DNA from: an uncultured Alphaproteobacteria bacterium
GTDB lineage: Bacteria; Pseudomonadota; Alphaproteobacteria; Micavibrionales; Micavibrionaceae
Reading direction: 5' to 3'
DNA: 6,436 bases
Assembly (NCBI GenBank): GCA_934538895.1
Contig: CAKTCH010000092.1
Span: forward strand, 1 to 6,436
The translations under genes and the position numbers were made by a program. Position 1 is the first letter of the stretch. Every line of letters starts with the position of its first letter. Of the stretch, positions 1-5,784 are shown piece after piece. The notes beneath the pieces were generated by a model, which was not told the DNA's origin, did no database searches, and saw only the letters and a program-made list of their open reading frames with translations.

Positions 1-1434
1 CCAGAGGATGTCGTCCATATTGCGCGCCCATTCATGTGCGACCAGATAATCGAGTTCGGCTTCATAGACGCCGTCGCCGTAGAATATGCCGAGGTCGCCC
101 ATGCTTTTACGGTCCTTCAGCAGGGTGTTCATGCGCGTGCCGTATGTGCGGGCATAACGCAGGCGCAGCTTTTCGTCGAGCCAGGGGTATTTCTTCGCCT
201 GATTTTTCAGGAAGGCATCCATATTGCCGATATCGCCGCCGGGCAGCGGTTCGCGGTGGGTTTTGGTCGGCCTGAATTTATATTTTTCTTCGCGGAACAG
301 CATGTCGATCGCGTGTTCGGACAGCTTGCGGTAGGTCGTTAGCTTGCCGCCGAAAACGGACAGGATCAACGGGCCGTGCGATTTGTCGGGCAGCAGCTTG
401 TAATCGCGGGTGATGTTACTGGCATTGCTGTCGCCGTCGTCTAGCAGGGGCCGCACGCCGCTATAGGTCCAGAAGACATGCTTGGGGCTGACCTGCGATT
501 TGAAATAAAGATTTACGGCCTTTACCAGATAATCGATTTCTTTTTCGTCGATGTTCACGTTGGCGGGGTCGTCGCGATATTCGACATCGGTGGTGCCGAC
601 CAGCGTATATTGACCTTCGTAAGGGATTACGAACACGACACGGCGGTCGGGTTGTTGCAGCAGATATGTGTGCGCGCCTTCATACAGGCGCGGCAGGATG
701 ATATGGCTGCCCTTGATCAGGCGCACTTTGGGCGTATGCTCGTTCGATATCTGCACGCCGTCGAGGAATTTTCTTACCCATGGGCCGGTGGCGTTGATGA
801 CGCTGCGGGCGGTGAAGGTGCCTTCATAGTTGATGGAGATGTTCCGCAGCTTGACTTGCCAGCAGGATTTATCGGCGGCGGGGGTGAGGCCGACGCAAGC
901 GGTGCGCGTCATGATGCGCGCCCCATGCTCGGCGGCGGAGAGGGCGTTCAGCGCGACGAGGCGGGCGTCCTCGACCCAGCAATCGGAATAATGATAGCCG
1001 TGCGCGTACTGGTCCTTTAACGGGCGGCCCGCGATATCCTTGTGGAAATCGATGCTGCGCGATTTCGGCAGCGAGATTCTGCCGCCGAGACGATCGTAAA
1101 TGAAAAGGCCCAGGCGGATCATCCATGCCGGGCGCAGGTCCGCCGTGTGCGGCATGACGAAATCGAGCGGTTTGACGATATGCGGGGCGAGGCGCATCAG
1201 CACTTCGCGTTCCTGCAACGACTCGCGCACCAGGCGGAACTGGTAGGTTTCGAGGTAGCGCAGGCCCCCGTGTATCAGCTTGGTACTGGCGGACGACGTC
1301 GCCCCGGCGAGGTCCTGCGCTTCGACCAGCAGCACGCGCAGGCCGCGCATCGCGGCATCGCGGGCAATGCCCGCGCCGTTTATGCCGCCGCCGATGACGC
1401 AAAGATCGAAATCCGGTGTCGTTTGAGAAGTCAT
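1..1434 (-). CDS. glpD: Aerobic glycerol-3-phosphate dehydrogenase, 3' end cut by window edge
   Basis: FAD-dependent, membrane-associated enzyme that oxidises sn-glycerol 3-phosphate to dihydroxyacetone phosphate and passes electrons to the quinone pool. The reading frame is open from an ATG at 1434 to base 1, giving 478 residues. E. coli GlpD has about 501, so only the last few dozen residues are missing. Visible motifs: the N-terminal FAD-binding glycine motif VIGGGINGAGIARDAAMRG (residues 13-31), the SSASTKLIHGGLRYLE segment (47-62), the substrate-site YSGVRPLL (324-331), and the second family signature FGGKLTTYRKLSE (361-373). The sequence ends in HEWARNMDDILW, where the family normally continues with a short basic tail. 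The start fits the family because the FAD motif begins about 12 residues in. Only a weak purine-rich stretch precedes the ATG. It lies 126 bp after the UPF0262 gene on the same strand and may have its own promoter. No frameshift or missing key motif is seen. Confidence 0.96.
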   Translation of the reverse strand, partial: MTSQTTPDFDLCVIGGGINGAGIARDAAMRGLRVLLVEAQDLAGATSSASTKLIHGGLRYLETYQFRLVRESLQEREVLMRLAPHIVKPLDFVMPHTADLRPAWMIRLGLFIYDRLGGRISLPKSRSIDFHKDIAGRPLKDQYAHGYHYSDCWVEDARLVALNALSAAEHGARIMTRTACVGLTPAADKSCWQVKLRNISINYEGTFTARSVINATGPWVRKFLDGVQISNEHTPKVRLIKGSHIILPRLYEGAHTYLLQQPDRRVVFVIPYEGQYTLVGTTDVEYRDDPANVNIDEKEIDYLVKAVNLYFKSQVSPKHVFWTYSGVRPLLDDGDSNASNITRDYKLLPDKSHGPLILSVFGGKLTTYRKLSEHAIDMLFREEKYKFRPTKTHREPLPGGDIGNMDAFLKNQAKKYPWLDEKLRLRYARTYGTRMNTLLKDRKSMGDLGIFYGDGVYEAELDYLVAHEWARNMDDILW

Positions 1435-1460
1435 TCTCTAAGTATGCCTTTTTTCATAGT

Positions 1461-1490
1461 CTTCGTTCCCGCGCAGGCGGGAATCCATAC
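1461..1490. repeat. REP-like intergenic palindrome (PAQAG-type dispersed repeat)
   Basis: The sequence TTCCCGCGCAGGCGGGAA (1466-1483) forms a perfect 7-bp stem (1466-1472 with 1477-1483) around a GCAG loop, followed by TCCATA. From memory, this is the core of a dispersed intergenic palindrome common in many proteobacteria. When translated it gives the spurious peptide VPAQAGI seen in many mis-annotated ORFs. It sits between UPF0262 and glpD. There is no T-tract on either side, so it does not look like a simple intrinsic terminator. A second small inverted repeat, CCGCCAATGCGG, lies at 1501-1512. Only one copy is in this window, so repetition in the genome is inferred. Confidence 0.6.
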
Positions 1491-1494
1491 CATA

Positions 1495-1523
1495 TTCATA
1501 CCGCCAATGCGGAGGAAAGTCAG
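1495..1523 (-). promoter_or_regulatory. Possible sigma70-type promoter for glpD
   Basis: On the minus strand a CTGACT box (1518-1523) and a TATGAA box (1495-1500) are separated by 17 bases. Each matches the TTGACA/TATAAT consensus at four of six positions. Transcription would begin near 1488 and place the palindrome at 1466-1483 in the 5' leader of glpD. The match is modest. Read-through from the upstream operon is an alternative source of glpD transcript. Confidence 0.3.
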
Positions 1524-1560
1524 GGCAAGATTTTATGTTTTATTCGTGTACTGGTGCGGG

Positions 1561-2049
1561 TCAGCCCATCAAGCTGATATCCGTCCGGTGCAGGACGCAG
1601 ATGAGGGTGAAGAATTTGCGGGCCGTTTCAAAATCCATTTCGATCTTGCCTTCCAGACGCTCCATCAGCAGATGGGCGCCTTCATTATGGATACCACGGC
1701 GGCCCATGTCGATGGCCTCCAGCTTTTCGGGGCCTGCCGTCATGCGCGCTTCCTCGTAACTGCGGATCATCAGGAAGTAGTCCTGGATGATACGGCGGTA
1801 AGGGCGCAGCGAGAGCGCCAGCGTTTGCAGGTTTTCACGGGCACTGTTTTCGAGGTCTAACACCAGATAACCGTTTTGCAGGGAGATGCTGATATCGTAA
1901 GGGCCGCGATTGTCGTTCACCGGCTGGAACACGGCATGGCGCGTCAATTCTTCCAGAGCCTGCTGGCGCTCATGCTGCATGAAACAGGCGCCGGTATTCG
2001 TGCCATCCGGTTCCCGCAGGGTGATATGAGCGATAGAGCTTGCCGTCAT
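1561..2049 (-). CDS. UPF0262 family protein (function unknown)
   Basis: A 162-residue protein matching the length and signature of the UPF0262 family, which is conserved in Alphaproteobacteria and has no established function. The recognisable blocks are SLRPYRRIIQDYFLMI (residues 80-95) and the C-terminal block from IDMGRRGIHNEG (113-124) through LLMERLEGKIEMDFETA (127-143) to FFTLICVLH (146-154). It has no signal peptide or membrane segment and is probably cytosolic. The first 25 residues are the least conserved part. The ATG overlaps the TGA of the upstream esterase gene in an ATGA arrangement with no strong Shine-Dalgarno, which suggests translation by coupling. Its position shortly after murA matches my recollection of alphaproteobacterial gene order (murA, hisD, UPF0262), but here an esterase occupies the intervening place. 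Family assignment is firm; function is not known. Confidence 0.9.
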   Translation of the reverse strand: MTASSIAHITLREPDGTNTGACFMQHERQQALEELTRHAVFQPVNDNRGPYDISISLQNGYLVLDLENSARENLQTLALSLRPYRRIIQDYFLMIRSYEEARMTAGPEKLEAIDMGRRGIHNEGAHLLMERLEGKIEMDFETARKFFTLICVLHRTDISLMG

Positions 2050-2792
2050 GGCTGCGCGGTTATTCCCAGCCGTTTCTTTATGATGTCGACACTTAGTTTC
2101 AGGGAGTCCTCGCTTATCGTATGGCCCAGATTCTTTACGACATGGTCGTTATAGGGCATGTTCATGCGATTTAGCCGTTGCAGCGTTCTTTCGTGCGTCA
2201 TGTTAATCAGCTTGAAAGTCAGTTTACTGTCGTAAGCCATCTCCAGGTCCCCCTTTATAAGATCAAGGGGCGGATTCACCGCGGTCTGAAAGCTGGCGGG
2301 CAGTGTGGATGAATGGGCGATGACCCCGGCGCAAGGCTGCGCGCGGCGTGTGGCGGCCATTATGGCTATCATGCCGCCCTGGGAGAAACCGAAAATAATC
2401 AGGCGATCATCGGCCAGGTTCGCTTCCTCAAGACTGCTGGTCAGGAAATCGTTTAATTTTCCGACCGTGTCTATTTTATCGGATTTTACGAGGTAGGGCA
2501 GCGTCAGGGGATTGAGCGTGAACCAGCTGTATCCCTGCTGGGCTTGCTCGTATCTTTCGCGAGGCAATTTCTTTTTGACGATGTAATGCCCCCATCCGGG
2601 CAGGCCCTCGTCAAAGCTCTGGAAGCCGTTGGGAACGATTACGCGCGCGTCCGGAAATTCAGAGGCAAATCGTGAATAGATCCTGTGGTACTGGTCCTTT
2701 TGGTCGCCCAGCCCGTGGAGGACGACGATCAAGGCTTGCGGCTCCTTGCCGTTTGCGGGGTCGATCTGGTTGAAATCAAGTTTTATTTTCAT
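2046..2792 (-). CDS. Alpha/beta-hydrolase, phospholipase/carboxylesterase family
   Basis: A 248-residue cytosolic serine hydrolase of the phospholipase/carboxylesterase type (Pfam Abhydrolase_2, YpfH-like), expected to cleave carboxylic or acyl thioesters. The physiological substrate is unknown. Visible elements: the oxyanion-side motif VVLHGLGD (residues 23-30), the VPNGFQS strand region (53-59), the nucleophile elbow GFSQGG with Ser137, and the C-terminal LGHTIS with catalytic His224. The usual acid motif, HGDAD followed by a hydrophobic segment, is here IKGDLEMAYD (179-188). By my alignment the catalytic Asp is replaced by Glu184, although Asp182 or Asp188 could serve. No signal peptide is present. 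The ATG at 2792 overlaps the murA TGA (ATGA), with an AGGA ribosome-binding site about 7 bases upstream. The stop overlaps the UPF0262 start in the same way. It is therefore likely to be co-translated with its neighbours. Confidence 0.85.
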   Translation of the reverse strand: MKIKLDFNQIDPANGKEPQALIVVLHGLGDQKDQYHRIYSRFASEFPDARVIVPNGFQSFDEGLPGWGHYIVKKKLPRERYEQAQQGYSWFTLNPLTLPYLVKSDKIDTVGKLNDFLTSSLEEANLADDRLIIFGFSQGGMIAIMAATRRAQPCAGVIAHSSTLPASFQTAVNPPLDLIKGDLEMAYDSKLTFKLINMTHERTLQRLNRMNMPYNDHVVKNLGHTISEDSLKLSVDIIKKRLGITAQP

Positions 2793-4171
2793 TCGTATTC
2801 CTCATTTGAGCGTACGCGTTCGATATCGGCGCCGCAGGCTTGCAGTTTCTCGACGAGGTTTTCGTAGCCGCGGTCGAGGTGGTAGATGCGGTGCACGGTA
2901 GTCGTCCCCTCGGCGACGAGGCCCGCCAGCACCAGCGCCACGGACGCGCGCAGATCGGTGGCCATGACGTCTGCGCCCTTAAGTTTCTTGACGCCGCGCA
3001 CGATGGCGGAGCCGCCATGGACGGTGATGTTCGCGCCCATGCGCCCGAGTTCCGGTACGTGCATGAAGCGGTTCTCGAACACGGTTTCCGTGACCATGCC
3101 GGCGCCTTCGCACTGGGTCAGCATGGTCATGAACTGTGCCTGAAGGTCGGTGGGGAAGCCGGGGTAGGGTTCGGTCATGATGTCGGCGCCGGTCAGCGGC
3201 GTGCCGTTGCGGTGGACGATGATATCGCCGTCTTCCTCGTCGAAGCTGACGCCCGCGGCCTTCAGCGGGCCGATCAGGGCGTTGAGGAATTTCATCCGGG
3301 TATTTTTCAGGCGCAGCGTGCCACCCGTGAGGGCCACCGCGATCATATAGGTGCCGGTTTCGATGCGGTCGGCGATGACGTCATGCAGGGCGCCATAGAG
3401 CTTTTCGACGCCTGTGATCTTTATTTCGGAGGTGCCGAGGCCGCTGATATTCGCGCCCATCTTAATCAGGCATTCGCCGAGATCGATGATTTCGGGTTCG
3501 CGCGCGGCGTTGTATAGCGTGGTTACGCCCTGGGCCAGCGTCGCGGCCATCATGATGTTTTCGGTCGCGCCCACCGATACCTTGGGGAAGTGGATGTCGG
3601 CGCCGCGCAGGCCGTCCGGCGCCGTGGCGTGGACGTAGCCTTCTTCCAGCGTGATCCGCGCGCCCATTTTCTCTAGGCCCATTAAATGCAGATCGATCGG
3701 GCGCGTGCCGATGGCGCAGCCGCCGGGCAGCGAGACGGTCGCTTCGCCGAGGCGCGCGAGCAGGGGGCCGAGCACCAGGATGCTGGCGCGCATCTGGCGC
3801 ACCAGTTCGTAATCGGCGTGGCCGGTGGCGATGTTCTTCGCCTGCACGACCATGGTGCCTTCGGGGCCGGTGGCGATGGTGGCGCCGATGCTTTCCAGCA
3901 CTTTGGTCAGGGTGCGGATATCGCGCAGCGTCGTCGGCATGTTGGTGAAGCGCATCGACTCTTCGGTCAGCAGCGCCGCGCACATCAGTTTCAGGCCGGA
4001 ATTCTTCGCGCCCGAAATTTCGATGGTGCCCTCAAGACGCTTGCCGCCATGGATGCGGATGAGGTCGGAGCCTTTTTTTTCGGCGGCGGGGACCTGCTCT
4101 TCCGGCGCGGTGCGCAAGGGCAGCGGCACGGACGATAAAGGCGGCATAATACGTGTTTTGATCGGGGCCAT
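2789..4171 (-). CDS. murA: UDP-N-acetylglucosamine 1-carboxyvinyltransferase
   Basis: MurA transfers the enolpyruvyl group of PEP to UDP-GlcNAc, the first committed step of peptidoglycan synthesis in the cytosol, and is the fosfomycin target. The 460-residue product carries all key elements: ISGAKNSGLKLMCAALL (residues 52-68) with the Lys-Asn pair K56/N57, LPGGCAIGTRPIDLH (148-162) with the fosfomycin-reactive Cys152, DRIETGTYM (268-276), YPGFPTDLQAQF (336-347) with Asp342, TETVFENRFMHVPEL (361-375), and ATDLRASVALVLAG (404-417) with Arg408. The core begins at about residue 36 (DLIRIHGG), so there is a Pro- and Ala-containing extension of about 35 residues compared with the 419-residue E. coli enzyme. 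Only Met1 and Met9 are ATG starts before the core. Neither has a strong ribosome-binding site, so the extension is probably real. An A8 run lies at the extension/core boundary. The stop overlaps the esterase start, and dcd lies 37 bp upstream. Confidence 0.97.
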   Translation of the reverse strand: MAPIKTRIMPPLSSVPLPLRTAPEEQVPAAEKKGSDLIRIHGGKRLEGTIEISGAKNSGLKLMCAALLTEESMRFTNMPTTLRDIRTLTKVLESIGATIATGPEGTMVVQAKNIATGHADYELVRQMRASILVLGPLLARLGEATVSLPGGCAIGTRPIDLHLMGLEKMGARITLEEGYVHATAPDGLRGADIHFPKVSVGATENIMMAATLAQGVTTLYNAAREPEIIDLGECLIKMGANISGLGTSEIKITGVEKLYGALHDVIADRIETGTYMIAVALTGGTLRLKNTRMKFLNALIGPLKAAGVSFDEEDGDIIVHRNGTPLTGADIMTEPYPGFPTDLQAQFMTMLTQCEGAGMVTETVFENRFMHVPELGRMGANITVHGGSAIVRGVKKLKGADVMATDLRASVALVLAGLVAEGTTTVHRIYHLDRGYENLVEKLQACGADIERVRSNEEYE

Positions 4172-4189
4172 GGTTGACTTTCTAACGGC

Positions 4190-4210
4190 TTATTATGTTT
4201 TTATTATGTT
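4190..4210. repeat. Tandem 10-bp direct repeat between dcd and murA
   Basis: On the minus strand AACATAATAA occurs twice (4201-4210 and 4190-4199), separated by one A, so the repeats are 11 bp apart, close to one helical turn. The upstream copy includes the first two bases of the dcd TAA stop codon. Each copy contains CATAAT, one base away from a TATAAT -10 box, so the pair could be tandem -10 elements or a small operator upstream of murA. I see no convincing -35 box at the correct distance in the 3' end of dcd. The repeat is directly visible; the function is inferred. Confidence 0.4.
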
Positions 4211-4943
4211 ACAGGCGCGGCAGCGTAACGCCGGTCTGGCCCATATATTTTCCCGCGCGGTCGGCGTAGCTGACTTCGCAGGGGCTGGAGCCTTTGAAGA
4301 ACAGGAACTGGCAGACGCCTTCGTTGGCGTAGATTTTCGCGGGCAGCGGCGTGGTGTTGGAGAATTCCAGCGTGACGTGGCCTTCCCATCCCGGTTCCAG
4401 CGGCGTGACGTTGACGATGATGCCGCAGCGGGCGTAAGTGCTTTTGCCGAGGCAGATCACCAGCACGTCCTTGGGGATGCGGAAATATTCGACGGTGCGG
4501 GCGAGGGCGAAGCTGTTGGGGGGAATGACGCAGACGTCGGTCTTGCGTTCGACGAAGCTCTGATTGCTGAAATTCTTCGGATCGACGATGGCGTTATCGA
4601 CGTTGGTGAAGATCATGAATTCGTCGGCGCAGCGCGCATCGTAACCGTAGGAAGACAGGCCGAACGAAATGTTTCCTTCGCGCTTTTGCTTTTCGACGAA
4701 AGGTTCGATCATGCCTTCCTTTTGCGCCCGCTCGCGGATCCAGTGATCGGGCATGATGCCGGGGACGGCGAGGGCAGCATTTTCCGGGAGGGGCTGTGCG
4801 AGGTTCCGGGCTTCCGTCTGGGGTTTCAGCATTTCATCTTGTTCCTTTTGTTGTACTTTGCGGCGCTTCAGGTTCTCGCGCATGGCCTCGGCGCGTCTGG
4901 CGTCGGTAAGGGCTTTGGCGCTCATTTTAGTCTGATTCGTCAC
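4209..4943 (-). CDS. dcd: dCTP deaminase with a long basic N-terminal extension
   Basis: Dcd deaminates dCTP to dUTP, feeding dUTPase and thymidylate synthesis; the family forms trimers in the cytosol. The catalytic core runs from MPDHWIRERA (residue 64) to the C-terminal GKYMGQTGVTLPRL (231-244). It shows SSYGYDARCADEF (97-109), PPNSFALARTVEYFRIP (141-157), LGKSTYARCGIIVNVTPLEP (165-184) and HVTLEFSNTTPLPA (189-202), with the presumed catalytic Glu193. The core of about 181 residues matches the usual 184-190-residue family length. Residues 1-63 are therefore extra: a charged, probably helical segment (DARRAEAMRENLKRRK, 14-29, then a Gln/Glu/Lys-rich stretch) and a linker ending in AALAVPG. 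The frame opens with GTG at 4943, with GGATGAG shortly upstream; an ATG at 4925 (Met7) is an alternative. No stop or ribosome-binding site separates the extension from the core. It is likely the first gene of the murA operon. Confidence 0.94.
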   Translation of the reverse strand: MTNQTKMSAKALTDARRAEAMRENLKRRKVQQKEQDEMLKPQTEARNLAQPLPENAALAVPGIMPDHWIRERAQKEGMIEPFVEKQKREGNISFGLSSYGYDARCADEFMIFTNVDNAIVDPKNFSNQSFVERKTDVCVIPPNSFALARTVEYFRIPKDVLVICLGKSTYARCGIIVNVTPLEPGWEGHVTLEFSNTTPLPAKIYANEGVCQFLFFKGSSPCEVSYADRAGKYMGQTGVTLPRL

Positions 4944-4989
4944 GAGGGCTCATCCGGCTGTCTTGTTTATCCTGGGAAACCTGCCGGAA

Positions 4990-5018
4990 TTTATAGTCAA
5001 AATGAGGGTGACAGACCA
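4990..5018 (-). promoter_or_regulatory. Possible promoter of the dcd-murA operon
   Basis: On the minus strand a TATAAA box (4990-4995) lies 17 bases after a poor -35 candidate, TGGTCT (5013-5018), within the 122-bp gap between dcd and the divergent tRNA gene. Transcription would start near 4983, leaving a leader of about 40 bases. The -10 match is good and the -35 match is weak. I see no convincing plus-strand promoter for the tRNA in the same gap. Confidence 0.3.
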
Positions 5019-5065
5019 GATTTTTTATTGTAACTTCCGGGCCTTCCGTGAGCTTTTCACCGGAC

Positions 5066-5140
5066 GCTGCTGTAGCTCAGTGGTAGAGCGTACCCTTGGT
5101 AAGGGTAAGGCCGCGAGTTCAATCCTCGCCAGCAGCACCA
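5066..5140 (+). tRNA. tRNA-Thr (anticodon GGT)
   Basis: The 75 bases fold into a standard cloverleaf. Acceptor stem GCTGCTG (5066-5072) pairs with CAGCAGC (5130-5136). The D stem is GCTC/GAGC (5075-5078, 5086-5089). The anticodon stem TACCC/GGGTA (5091-5095, 5103-5107) encloses the loop TTGGTAA, with anticodon GGT at 5098-5100. The variable loop is AGGCC, and the T stem GCGAG/CTCGC (5113-5117, 5125-5129) encloses TTCAATC. A is the discriminator base and CCA is encoded (5138-5140). GGT reads the threonine codons ACC and ACU. It stands alone, divergent from dcd and convergent with the acetyltransferase gene. Every stem is fully paired, so it appears functional. Confidence 0.98.
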
Positions 5141-5181
5141 TGTTTTCAATCCTAAAAATTCGTGAGTTAGTTCAATGGCTT

Positions 5182-5201
5182 GAAAGCGGTGGCACGCTTT
5201 T
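5182..5201. terminator. Hairpin between convergent tRNA-Thr and acetyltransferase genes
   Basis: AAAGCG (5183-5188) and CGCTTT (5195-5200) form a 6-bp stem, plus a G-T pair (5182/5201), around the loop GTGGCA. It lies 42 bases after the tRNA and 40 bases beyond the acetyltransferase stop, where a shared bidirectional terminator would be expected. The T-tract is short and partly inside the stem, so it would be a weak intrinsic terminator. Confidence 0.35.
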
Positions 5202-5240
5202 CTCCGGGAGATCTGGATTTTGCAGGGTATTCGGGGAGTT

Positions 5241-5741
5241 TCAGGCTTTGGCGGTGAAGGCATTATGATAGGAAACCGTACCTGCGGGCGGAGCGTTCTT
5301 AAAAGATAGCGCCTGGAAGTATTCCGGCGGGACGCCCGGCAGAATCAATCTTGAATTTGTGACGAAACCGAAACGGGAATAATAGCCGGGTTCGCCCAGC
5401 ACAACACAGCCGGAAGCGCCGCTGGCGCGCAGGTTATCAAGGGCTGCCCGAATAAGGCGGCTGCCGATCCCCCGGCCTTGCCGTTCCGGCTCGACGGAGA
5501 GCGGTCCCAGCCCGTGCCATCCGCCTGCGCCGGTCGAGATCGTCACCGGAGACACCGCAACATGGCCAATCACTCTCCCGTCGTCTTCCGCGACAAGCGA
5601 CACGGAGAGCGCGCCAGCGCTACGCAGGCCCCGAACGATGAATTGTTCCGTATGATTGCTATGGGCGGCATTTTTGAATGCCGCAACGGTGATTGCTTCA
5701 ATGGCAGCCGCATCTGACGGTAATTCGCTTCGGATCCTCAT
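5241..5741 (-). CDS. GNAT family N-acetyltransferase (COG3153/YhbS-like)
   Basis: A 166-residue acetyl-CoA-dependent acetyltransferase of the YhbS-like branch, complete from MRIRSELPSDAAAIEAI (residues 1-17) to a C-terminal GTVSYHNAF (154-162). The core shows a beta strand SLVAEDDGRVIGHVAVSPV (48-66), the substrate-side GLGPLSVEPE (77-86), and the acetyl-CoA pyrophosphate loop RQGRGIGSRLI (87-97). The branch-typical VVLGEPGYYSRFGF (113-126) follows. Length is normal for the group. The acceptor substrate is not predictable; members act on small amines, peptides or proteins. It is cytosolic, with no signal or membrane segment. No Shine-Dalgarno precedes the ATG at 5741, but a good -35/-10 pair ends so close that the mRNA may be nearly leaderless. 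It is convergent with tRNA-Thr and follows the LRR gene by 43 bp on the same strand. It could be accessory rather than core content. Confidence 0.9.
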   Translation of the reverse strand: MRIRSELPSDAAAIEAITVAAFKNAAHSNHTEQFIVRGLRSAGALSVSLVAEDDGRVIGHVAVSPVTISTGAGGWHGLGPLSVEPERQGRGIGSRLIRAALDNLRASGASGCVVLGEPGYYSRFGFVTNSRLILPGVPPEYFQALSFKNAPPAGTVSYHNAFTAKA

Positions 5742-5749
5742 GGCGCACG

Positions 5750-5778
5750 ATTCAAGACCTAACGATCTGGCGAGTCAA
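5750..5778 (-). promoter_or_regulatory. Likely promoter of the acetyltransferase gene
   Basis: On the minus strand TTGACT (5773-5778, five of six consensus matches) and TTGAAT (5750-5755, four of six) are separated by exactly 17 bases. The predicted start point near 5743 is about two bases before the ATG at 5741. That agrees with the absence of a ribosome-binding site and suggests a leaderless or near-leaderless transcript. The element fills most of the short gap after the LRR gene stop. Confidence 0.4.
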
Positions 5779-5784
5779 TGGGAT

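Noticed and set aside
478..1020. A 180-codon plus-strand open frame inside glpD
   Set aside because: The minus-strand glpD frame is continuous here with strong family motifs, so the opposite frame is a by-product of its codon bias.
1042..1860. A 272-codon plus-strand open frame across glpD, the gap and UPF0262
   Set aside because: It is an antisense shadow of conserved genes. Its middle contains the VPAQAGIH peptide, the usual false translation of the intergenic palindrome.
2840..3517. A 225-codon plus-strand open frame inside murA
   Set aside because: It is antisense to conserved MurA sequence and has no recognisable domain or ribosome-binding site.
4752..4754. A separate dcd start at Met64 with an independent small upstream gene
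   Set aside because: No stop codon separates the two parts and no Shine-Dalgarno precedes Met64, so a single fused product is the simpler reading, though not proven.
3825..5033. A 402-codon plus-strand open frame opposite murA and dcd
   Set aside because: It is antisense to two firmly identified genes with intact catalytic motifs. The translation is compositionally odd and matches no family I know.
5206..5216. The near-palindrome TCTCCGGGAGA near 5202-5212 as a terminator
   Set aside because: The half-sites leave almost no loop and there is no T-tract, so it cannot form a usable hairpin.
4963..5268. Small frames on both strands across the tRNA (including 5057-5263 on the minus strand)
   Set aside because: They are translations of the tRNA gene itself, giving the familiar false peptides CCSSVVERTLGKGKAASSIL and its minus-strand counterpart.
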